From Actinomycetota bacterium (GTDB taxonomy: Bacteria > Actinomycetota > Thermoleophilia > Gaiellales > Gaiellaceae): DNA of 8,086 nucleotides. The DNA is taken from positions 1 to 8,086 of the forward strand of contig JAFALP010000238.1 in the NCBI GenBank assembly GCA_019234175.1, given 5' to 3'. Of the stretch, positions 1-4,901 are shown in pieces. Below the pieces are notes generated by a model, which saw only the letters and a program-made list of their open reading frames with translations, made no database searches and was not told the DNA's origin. A program made the translations under genes and the position numbers. Within the stretch, counting starts at the first letter, position 1. Every line of letters begins with the position of its first letter.

Positions 1-153
1 GTCCGCGCGCACGAGCAGCGCCTCGACCGGCGCGTTGCGGCACGGAAACGCCAGTGCACGGTCACCCGGGGTCTCGGGGCCGAGCCCCGCATCCTCGAGC
101 AGCGCGATCGCGGGCTCGCGGAGCCTCCCCTTCGACGGGACCGCGACTCTCAG
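1..153 (-). CDS. hisG: ATP phosphoribosyltransferase HisG, N-terminal part (cut by window edge)
   Basis: HisG joins ATP and PRPP to form phosphoribosyl-ATP, the first committed step of histidine synthesis in the cytosol. Reading leftward from 153, 51 codons are open to the window edge and begin LRVAVPSKGRLREPAIALL. The KGRL block at residues 8-11 and the later PVEALLVRAD fit the start of HisG, where the family has a similar stretch before the PRPP-binding part. The rest lies outside the window. The family's usual start falls on a CTG (153-151) that overlaps the hisR stop as CTGA. The only in-frame GTG nearby is at 210-208; it would add 19 residues of Ala/Arg-rich sequence not typical of HisG and overlap hisR by about 60 bases. 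The gene follows hisR directly and is probably cotranscribed and translationally coupled. Family assignment is firm for a fragment; the start is uncertain. Confidence 0.8.
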   Translation of the reverse strand, partial: MRVAVPSKGRLREPAIALLEDAGLGPETPGDRALAFPCRNAPVEALLVRAD

Positions 154-455
154 GAGCGCCGCCGGCGCTGCAGCGCGAGCCGGTAACCGCCTTCGCCCCG
201 GCGAAGCCACTGCGCCACGCGCGTCACCGTCGTCGTCGACGCGTGCGCGCGACGAGCGACCTCCACGTACGGAAGCCCCTCGTTCAGCAGCTGCGCCACC
301 TGCCACCGGTGCGCCATCGCGTCCAGTTCCGCCCGCGTGCAGAGATCCCGGAGAAAGCTCTCCGCTTCCTCCTTCGTCCGCAGCGAGGCCACCGTCGCGA
401 ACAGGTCTCGGTGCTCTCTCGTCGGCCAATGTCGGGGCTCCACCATGGTCGGCAT
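150..455 (-). CDS. hisR: TrpR-like YerC/YecD-family regulator, probable histidine regulator HisR
   Basis: A small all-helical DNA-binding protein of 101 residues from ATG 455. The stretch at residues 50-92 (RWQVAQLLNEG, then ASTTTVTRVAQWL, then GYRLAL) matches the TrpR-like helix-turn-helix of the YerC/YecD family; the recognition helix should lie near residues 72-83. From memory, members of this family have been proposed as histidine-responsive repressors (HisR), but no residue seen here proves the ligand. The position, directly before hisG and divergent from hisA, supports that role. ATG 455 is preferred because it lies just after a strong promoter (TTGAAA, 17 bases, TACCAT). ATG 446 would give 98 residues. 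A TTG at 479 would put the promoter inside the gene and extend into hisA, so it is rejected. The stop overlaps the apparent hisG start by 3 bases. Confidence 0.85.
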   Translation of the reverse strand: MPTMVEPRHWPTREHRDLFATVASLRTKEEAESFLRDLCTRAELDAMAHRWQVAQLLNEGLPYVEVARRAHASTTTVTRVAQWLRRGEGGYRLALQRRRRS

Positions 456-457
456 CG

Positions 458-466
458 TGTTAGCAT
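458..466 (+). promoter_or_regulatory. Extended -10 promoter of hisA, leaderless start
   Basis: TGT-TAGCAT (458-466) is an extended -10 box. Six bases separate it from ATG 473, the spacing expected when transcription begins at the start codon. No good -35 is visible near 438-443, and no Shine-Dalgarno precedes the ATG. An alternative -10, TAACAT at 469-474, would instead suit a start at GTG 482. Confidence 0.5.
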
Positions 467-473
467 GGTAACA
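458..473. promoter_or_regulatory. Palindromic operator candidate between hisR and hisA
   Basis: TGTTAGCATGGTAACA pairs with its own reverse complement at 7 of 8 positions. Extending to 455-476 gives 9 of 11 matched pairs. The dyad axis (465/466) is also the symmetry axis of the two opposing -10 boxes and nearly that of the two start codons (455 and 473). It fills almost the whole 17-base gap. A TrpR-family dimer bound here would block both promoters. The palindrome is seen; binding by HisR is inferred. Confidence 0.6.
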
Positions 474-493
474 TGACAAGAGTGGCCTTTCAA
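465..493 (-). promoter_or_regulatory. Promoter of hisR-hisG
   Basis: Reading leftward, TTGAAA (493-488) is followed by 17 bases and then TACCAT (470-465). TGT just before TACCAT makes an extended -10 as well. Both hexamers are close to the sigma-70/SigA consensus. Transcription should start near 458, leaving only about 3 bases before ATG 455, so the message would be nearly leaderless. The -35 box lies inside the first codons of hisA. Confidence 0.6.
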
Positions 494-1177
494 GTGCTCC
501 CGGCTGTGGACGTCCTCGACGGCCGCGCCGTCCGGCTCGACCGGGGGGACTTCGACGCCGTCACGCACGAGGCCGGGGACCCGGTCGAGCTGGCACGCCG
601 CTTCGCCGCAGGGAATCCGCCCCTCCTCCACGTCGTCGTCCTCGACGCCGCCCGGAACGGCGGCGCCCCGGTGGCGCTCACACAGCGGCTGGCCGAGGCG
701 GTGGCGCCGGTGCCCCTCCAGCTCGGAGGCGGCGTTCGCAGCGCGGCCGACGCCCTCGCCCTCGTCGGCGCCGGGGCGGCGCGGGTGATCGTGGGCACGG
801 CCGCGTTCGAGCAGGGCCCCGAGCCGTACGTGGACGCGCTCGGTGACCGGCTCGTCGTCGCGGTCGACGTTCGCGACGGGCAGGTGCGAACGCACGGCTG
901 GGAGCGAACGAGCGGCCTGAGCGTCGACGAGGCCGTCCACCGCTGCGTCGACGCCGGCGTCGCGCGTCTCCTCTGTACCGCCGTCGACCGCGACGGCACG
1001 CTCGGCGGCCCCGACCTCGAGCTCATGGATCGCGTCGTCGAGCGGTTCGACGGTCCCGTCCTCGCCGCCGGCGGCGTGCGCGCGCAACGCGATCTCGACG
1101 CACTCGAGGCCCTGGGTCTCGAGGGCGCCGTCGTCGGCCGCGCCCTACTCGAGGAGCTGCAGCTCGAGAACGCGTGA
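473..1177 (+). CDS. hisA: HisA, ProFAR isomerase (possibly PriA-like)
   Basis: A 234-residue TIM barrel catalysing the Amadori rearrangement of ProFAR to PRFAR, step 4 of histidine synthesis. Visible marks are LPAVDVLDGRAVRL (residues 9-22; D13 fits the first catalytic Asp), phosphate-loop QLGGGVRS (83-90), VDVRDG with D132 as the second catalytic Asp, GW at 142-143 before TSG, RDGTLGGP (173-180) and AAGGVR (198-203). Length is usual for the family. Two usually conserved acidic positions differ: the family's VDLD reads VVLD (V56) and TDI reads TAV (A170), so it is a divergent member. Whether it also serves tryptophan synthesis as PriA cannot be told. It is divergent from hisR and appears leaderless; GTG 482 is an alternative start. 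Its last 33 bases overlap the 3' end of ftcD on the other strand. Confidence 0.88.
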   Translation: MTRVAFQVLPAVDVLDGRAVRLDRGDFDAVTHEAGDPVELARRFAAGNPPLLHVVVLDAARNGGAPVALTQRLAEAVAPVPLQLGGGVRSAADALALVGAGAARVIVGTAAFEQGPEPYVDALGDRLVVAVDVRDGQVRTHGWERTSGLSVDEAVHRCVDAGVARLLCTAVDRDGTLGGPDLELMDRVVERFDGPVLAAGGVRAQRDLDALEALGLEGAVVGRALLEELQLENA

Positions 1178-2023
1178 CGCGGCGAAGCCGTCGATGCGCA
1201 ACACCTGCCCCGCCGCGGCGAGCGCGGCGCCGGCCGGCATCATTCCGACGAGCTCGGTGCCGCTGACCTCGACGCCGCGCTCCGCCGCCTCGCGCTCCAC
1301 CGCCTCGACGATCGCGTGCAGCGAGGACGCCTCCCAATCCTCGACGTTCATGCTGATCTGCGCGTGACCGGCGCGCGGCAGATCGAGCCCGAGCGCGCGC
1401 ACTCCGGGGAAACCGCCGTCGCGCTCGCGGATCGCGCACGCGATCGACTTCGCAGCATCCACGTCCCGCCCGGCGAGGTTCACGTTGAACGCGATCAACG
1501 GTCGGCGCGCGCCGACGATGACGCCGCCCACCGCCGGATCGAGCCGGGTGGGCCCGAAGTCGGGCGCGAGCTCGCCGTCGTCGATGCGCCGCTGCAATTC
1601 GTCCGGACCGCCGCGGCGGAAGAACGCGGGCGTGCGGCCGTCCGCGAGCTCGGCGTAGAGGAAGACCGGCAGTCCGAGCTCATCCCCCATGCGCTCTGCC
1701 GCAATCCGTGCCGTATCTCGCGCACGGTCGGCGTCCTGCGGACGGATCGCGACGACGGGGACGACGTCGGCGGCGCCGATGCGCGGATGCACGCCCTCGT
1801 GCCGGCGCAGGTCGATGCGCTCCATCGCCACCGCGGTGCCGGCGAGAAGGGCGTCGACGATCTCCTCGGCAGAGCCGACGATCGTGAACACGGACCGGTT
1901 GTGATCCTCGTCGGCGTGGATGTCGAGCAGGCGCGCATGCCGGGCGAGCGCGTCGCCGATGGCCGCGATGGTCGGGCGGTCACGGCCCTCGGAGAAGTTC
2001 GGGACGCTCTCGAGAGGGAGCAT
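1145..2023 (-). CDS. ftcD: Glutamate formimidoyltransferase
   Basis: A 292-residue protein that transfers the formimino group between formiminoglutamate and tetrahydrofolate, the last stage of one route of histidine breakdown and an entry to one-carbon metabolism. It has VPNFSEGRD (7-15), LDIHADEDHNRSV (33-45) and EGVHPRIGAADVVPV (76-90). H79 aligns by eye with the catalytic His near position 82 of the mammalian enzyme. The C-terminal TELVGMMP and LRIDGFAASRVLE also fit the family. Length matches the single-domain form; the cyclodeaminase half of the animal enzyme is absent. It starts 10 bases after the DUF4395 gene, so the two are likely cotranscribed, but a TAGGCT box overlapping that gene's stop could give ftcD its own leaderless transcript. 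No hut gene is visible, so a role in general folate metabolism is possible. Confidence 0.9.
   Translation of the reverse strand: MLPLESVPNFSEGRDRPTIAAIGDALARHARLLDIHADEDHNRSVFTIVGSAEEIVDALLAGTAVAMERIDLRRHEGVHPRIGAADVVPVVAIRPQDADRARDTARIAAERMGDELGLPVFLYAELADGRTPAFFRRGGPDELQRRIDDGELAPDFGPTRLDPAVGGVIVGARRPLIAFNVNLAGRDVDAAKSIACAIRERDGGFPGVRALGLDLPRAGHAQISMNVEDWEASSLHAIVEAVEREAAERGVEVSGTELVGMMPAGAALAAAGQVLRIDGFAASRVLELQLLE
1148..1168. repeat. Dyad element in the hisA/ftcD tail overlap
   Basis: CTCGAG, nine bases, then CTCGAG again. Inside it is a perfect 12-base palindrome, GAGCTGCAGCTC (1154-1165). It encodes LEELQLE in HisA and LELQLLE in FtcD, immediately before the ftcD stop. RNA from either strand could fold here. 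There is no T-tract on either side, so a classical intrinsic terminator is doubtful. Confidence 0.4.
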
Positions 2024-2030
2024 CCCGCGG

Positions 2031-2036
2031 AGCCTA
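2031..2036 (-). promoter_or_regulatory. Possible internal -10 box for ftcD
   Basis: Reading leftward, TAGGCT lies seven bases before ATG 2023, the spacing of a leaderless start. It contains the TAG stop codon of the DUF4395 gene. No clear -35 was found and no Shine-Dalgarno is visible. A six-base match with three fixed positions can occur by chance. Confidence 0.25.
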
Positions 2037-2513
2037 CGCCCGCACGAAGGGGGCGCAGTCCTCGCAGACGCTCGGAGGGACGATCCCGAGGCGCATGCCG
2101 AGGTAGAAGACCTTGCAGCCGACGCACAGGCCGAAGCCGGACTCGAGCGACGCGAAGAGCGCGATGATCCCGGCGAGGACGAGCGCGGCCGTGTGCAGGC
2201 CGGCGACGTACCAGAGCAGGGTCGCCGTCACCGTGAAGATCGCGCCGATCGTCTGCGCGAAGCGCTTCGCCGGGCCGGGCGCGTACCGGTGCCCGATGGG
2301 AAGCCGCGGTGTGACCACTCGCGTGACGACGAAGGCGAGCGGGCTCAGCGTCGGTCCGGTCAGCGCGCGCGCAACGAAGCCGTAGGCGAGCACGGGCAGG
2401 ATCCAGCCCTGCTGGAATGCAATCGCGAGCACCGAGAGGACGGCGACGACGCCGGCGACGATCCGAGCCGACGTCTCGTTCACAGGATTCGGAAACGAGA
2501 AGAGACCGCGCAT
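2034..2513 (-). CDS. DUF4395-family membrane protein with two CXXC motifs
   Basis: A 159-residue integral membrane protein of unknown function. The N-terminal MRGLFSFPNPVNETSARI is the typical opening of DUF4395 proteins and sets the start at ATG 2513; a longer reading from 2672 adds 53 residues of Arg/Cys-rich shadow sequence and is rejected. Hydrophobic segments lie near 18-33, 37-50, 88-104 and 106-122. The C-terminal part carries C130-X2-C133 and C150-X2-C153, which could bind a metal or act in thiol redox; this is inferred from the spacing only. It is the first gene of a leftward pair with ftcD (10-base gap). Its start codon overlaps the divergent glycosylase start by 2 bases, so its promoter must lie inside that gene. 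A GGGTGG stretch just before the ATG is a weak ribosome site. Confidence 0.82.
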   Translation of the reverse strand: MRGLFSFPNPVNETSARIVAGVVAVLSVLAIAFQQGWILPVLAYGFVARALTGPTLSPLAFVVTRVVTPRLPIGHRYAPGPAKRFAQTIGAIFTVTATLLWYVAGLHTAALVLAGIIALFASLESGFGLCVGCKVFYLGMRLGIVPPSVCEDCAPFVRA

Positions 2514-3120
2514 GACCACCCGCAAAACAGCGTACCGAGCCATCCCCTCCCTGCACCGCGATCTCGCCCGCTGCCGCGCGTGCGCCCAGGCCGGCTTCCA
2601 GCTGGAGTCGCTGCCCGTGCGCGCGCCCTTCGCGCAGCAGCGTGCGTACATGTACGGGCAGGCGCCGGGCATCGTCGAGGGCGAGGAGCGGCTGCCGTGG
2701 CGCGGCCGCGCCGGCCGGACGCTCCGGAGCTGGCTCGACCTGGACGAGGACGCGTTCTACGAAACGTTCTATTGCGCGTCGGTCACGCGCTGCTACCCGG
2801 GGCGCGCAGCTTCCGGCCGCGGCGACCGCACACCGACACCGCGCGAGCAGGAGCTCTGCGCGTTCTGGAGGACGTGGGAGCTCGAGCTGCTGCGTCCGCG
2901 ACTCATCGTCACCGTTGGGAGCCTCGCGTTGCGGGCGATCCTCGGTCGCTCGTCGCTGACGGAGTGCATCGGCGAGACGTTCGACCTCCACGGGGTGACG
3001 GTGATCCCGCTCCCGCATCCGTCGGGAGCGAGCAGCTGGCCGAACGTGCCCGCGAACCGCGCGCGTCTCGAACGCGCGATCGATCTCACCACGCACGCGG
3101 TGGCTAGATTGAATCGGTGA
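2512..3120 (+). CDS. Uracil-DNA glycosylase family protein (Fe-S type)
   Basis: A 202-residue protein of the uracil-DNA glycosylase superfamily, which cuts uracil from DNA to start base-excision repair. GQAPGIVEGE (49-58) corresponds to motif 1 (GEAPG in family 4). Other marks are LIVTVGSLAL (131-140) and HPSGASSW (169-176), the HPS-type motif 2. C21-X2-C24, C94 and C116 look like the four ligands of the 4Fe-4S cluster of family 4 and 5 enzymes, though the 21-residue gap between the last two is longer than I expect. Motif 1 also differs in its second residue. The exact family and substrate are therefore open. ATG 2512 is the only plausible start; a purine-rich GAGAAGAGA (2497-2505) six bases before it may act as a weak ribosome site. 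The stop overlaps the exporter's GTG as GTGA. Confidence 0.78.
   Translation: MTTRKTAYRAIPSLHRDLARCRACAQAGFQLESLPVRAPFAQQRAYMYGQAPGIVEGEERLPWRGRAGRTLRSWLDLDEDAFYETFYCASVTRCYPGRAASGRGDRTPTPREQELCAFWRTWELELLRPRLIVTVGSLALRAILGRSSLTECIGETFDLHGVTVIPLPHPSGASSWPNVPANRARLERAIDLTTHAVARLNR
3105..3110 (+). promoter_or_regulatory. Possible internal -10 box for the ABC exporter
   Basis: TAGATT is followed by exactly six bases and then GTG 3117, the same spacing as in hisA. It lies in a locally A/T-rich stretch (3104-3114) within the last, poorly conserved codons of the glycosylase gene. No convincing -35 is seen and no Shine-Dalgarno precedes the GTG, so a leaderless exporter transcript is plausible but not shown. 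Confidence 0.35.
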
Positions 3121-4901
3121 GCGACGTTCCGTACCGGACGACGTTCGTCCGGCTGCTCGGCTTCCTGCGGCCGTACCGCCTCGGCCTCGCGGTCTCCGTG
3201 CTGCTCGCCGTCGGCTACCAGACGGCGCAGATCGCGCTCATCTGGCTGACCGGCCGGGAGGTCATCGACAAGGCCCTCATCCACCACGACACGCACCGGC
3301 TGTGGGTGACGGTCGTCGCCATCGTCGCCATCGGCTTCGCCCGCGCCGTCATGCTCCTCGGCCGCCGCCTTCTCTCCGGCAAGCAGGCGCTCGACGTGGA
3401 GATGGACATGCGCAGCGGCCTCTACGCGCGGCTCGTCCGGCTCTCCTTCGGGTTCTACGACCGTCATCAGACCGGCCAGCTGATGTCGCGCGCCACCGTC
3501 GACCTGCAGGGCGTCCGCTTCTTCCTCGGCTACGGCCTCATCTTCTTCTTCCAGAACGCGCTGACGGTCGTGTCGGTCACCGTCGTCCTGTTCTTCTTCC
3601 AGTGGGAGCTCGCGCTCATCGCGCTCGCGATCACGCCGCCGCTCGTCGTGCTCGCCTATCGCTACAGCCACGTCGCGCACCCGACGTTGCGCGACGTGCA
3701 GCAGCGCCTCGCCGACGTCGCCACCGTCGCCGAGGAGAACATCGTCGGCGTCCACGTGGTCAAGGCGTTCGCGCAGGAGCCGAGCGAGCAGGACAAGTTC
3801 CGGTATCGCTCCGAACTCGTCTTCGACCAGACACTGAAGGCGAACCGGCAGCGCGCAACGTATGTCCCGCTCATCTCGTTCGTGCCGCTCCTCGCGCAGG
3901 CGTTCGTCCTTCTCGTCGGGGCGCGCATGGTCGCGCGGGGTCAGCTGACGCCCGGCAGCTTCAGCGCCGTGTTCCTCTACCTCGGCATGCTCGTCACGCC
4001 GCACCGCTCGCTCGGCATGTGGATCGGCCAGGCGCAGCGCGCCACCGCCTCCGGCGAGCGCATCTTCCAGGTGATCGACGAGCCGGAGGAGGTCGCGAAC
4101 CGGCCGGACGCGACGCCGCTGCAGCCCGGCCCCGGCCACGTGCGCTTCGAGCACGTGTCGTTCGAGTATCTCCCCGGCCGGCCCGTGCTCGAGGACGTCG
4201 ACCTCGACATCGCCGCCGGGACGACGGTCGCGCTCATCGGCCACACCGGCGCCGGCAAGACGACGCTGACCTCTCTCGTGCCCCGCTTCTACGACGTCAC
4301 CAGCGGCCGCGTGACCGTGGACGGCCAGGACGTGCGCGACGTCACGCTCACCTCGCTGCGCAGCGTCGTCGGCGTCATCGCGCAGGACCCCTTCCTCTTC
4401 TCGGCCACCGTGCGCGAGAACATCGCGTTCGGCCGCGCCGACCTCTCGCAGGAGGAGCTCGAGCACGTCGCGCGGCTCGCGCAGGCGCACGAGTTCATCG
4501 AGCGCCTCCCGAACGGCTACGACACCGTCATCGGCGAGCGCGGGATCACGCTGTCGGGAGGCCAGCGGCAGCGCGTCGCCATCGCACGCGCGCTCGCCGT
4601 CGACCCGCGCGTCCTCATCCTCGACGACGCCACCGCATCGGTGGACGCCACGACCGAGGCGAAGATCCGCGCCGGCCTGCGGACGGCGATGGACGGACGG
4701 ACGACGCTGATCATCGCGCACCGGCTCTCCACCATCGCGCTCGCGGACGAGATCGTCGTGCTCGCGGACGGGCGGGTGGCCGCGCGCGGAACGCACGACG
4801 AGCTCCTCGGGACGAGCCCGGTGTACCGCGAGATCTACGAGCACGGCCTGCTCGAGCGCCAGTTCGCCGATGCCGTCGAGGCGCGGGCGGAGGTGGCATG
4901 A
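3117..4901 (+). CDS. ABC exporter half-transporter with degenerate Walker B (subunit 1)
   Basis: A 594-residue half-transporter: membrane domain with about six helices (near 22-45, 62-82, 136-160, 162-182, 247-270, 280-300), then an ATPase domain from about 340. The ATPase shows A-loop Y351, Walker A GHTGAGKT (375-382), Q-loop Q423, signature LSGGQ (479-483), Walker B VLILD (499-503), D-loop SVD (508-510) and switch H535. The residue after Walker B, normally the catalytic Glu, is Asp (D504). That change marks the degenerate-site subunit of heterodimeric multidrug/lipid-type exporters such as the TM287 type. GTG 3117 overlaps the glycosylase stop by 4 bases, and the stop overlaps the partner's ATG by 4 bases. 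Substrate unknown; likely an inner-membrane exporter of drugs, lipids or peptides. Confidence 0.9.
   Translation: MSDVPYRTTFVRLLGFLRPYRLGLAVSVLLAVGYQTAQIALIWLTGREVIDKALIHHDTHRLWVTVVAIVAIGFARAVMLLGRRLLSGKQALDVEMDMRSGLYARLVRLSFGFYDRHQTGQLMSRATVDLQGVRFFLGYGLIFFFQNALTVVSVTVVLFFFQWELALIALAITPPLVVLAYRYSHVAHPTLRDVQQRLADVATVAEENIVGVHVVKAFAQEPSEQDKFRYRSELVFDQTLKANRQRATYVPLISFVPLLAQAFVLLVGARMVARGQLTPGSFSAVFLYLGMLVTPHRSLGMWIGQAQRATASGERIFQVIDEPEEVANRPDATPLQPGPGHVRFEHVSFEYLPGRPVLEDVDLDIAAGTTVALIGHTGAGKTTLTSLVPRFYDVTSGRVTVDGQDVRDVTLTSLRSVVGVIAQDPFLFSATVRENIAFGRADLSQEELEHVARLAQAHEFIERLPNGYDTVIGERGITLSGGQRQRVAIARALAVDPRVLILDDATASVDATTEAKIRAGLRTAMDGRTTLIIAHRLSTIALADEIVVLADGRVAARGTHDELLGTSPVYREIYEHGLLERQFADAVEARAEVA
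4889..4893 (+). promoter_or_regulatory. Ribosome binding site deciding the start of subunit 2
   Basis: GGAGG ends four bases before ATG 4898. It is the clearest Shine-Dalgarno in the window and favours 4898 over the in-frame ATG 4928, which has a weaker GGCGGG upstream. It lies within the last codons of subunit 1 and fits coupled translation across the ATGA overlap. Confidence 0.5.

Noticed and set aside
35..476. Two rightward frames across the hisG/hisR region
   Set aside because: Both are antisense to recognised genes and made of Ser/Arg/Pro-rich sequence without motifs.
456..479. TTG 479 as the hisR start
   Set aside because: It would place the promoter and palindrome inside the gene and adds residues with no family support; ATG 455 fits better.
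469..484. TAACAT as the hisA -10 with GTG 482 as a leaderless start
   Set aside because: Possible, but it lacks the extended TG, breaks the palindrome symmetry and drops the only ATG; kept as the second choice.
2514..2672. Longer start for the DUF4395 protein
   Set aside because: The extra 53 residues are antisense to the glycosylase N-terminus, and the family opening MRGLFSFPNPVNE begins at 2513.
1495..3096. Long leftward reading frame of 533 codons
   Set aside because: It crosses ftcD, the DUF4395 gene and the glycosylase in the wrong frame, is rich in Arg, Ala and Pro, and shows no motif. Such shadows are expected in GC-rich DNA.
2793..4844. Leftward reading frame of 683 codons antisense to the ABC exporter
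   Set aside because: Low-complexity Arg/Glu/Asp sequence opposite a fully conserved ABC protein. A similar frame at 4835-6082 lies opposite subunit 2 and shares wording because the two exporter genes are paralogues.
3302..4897. Extension of exporter subunit 2 upstream, as one 1133-residue fusion
   Set aside because: The upstream part is an out-of-frame reading of subunit 1 with Arg/Pro-rich sequence; the conserved protein begins at 4898 behind GGAGG.
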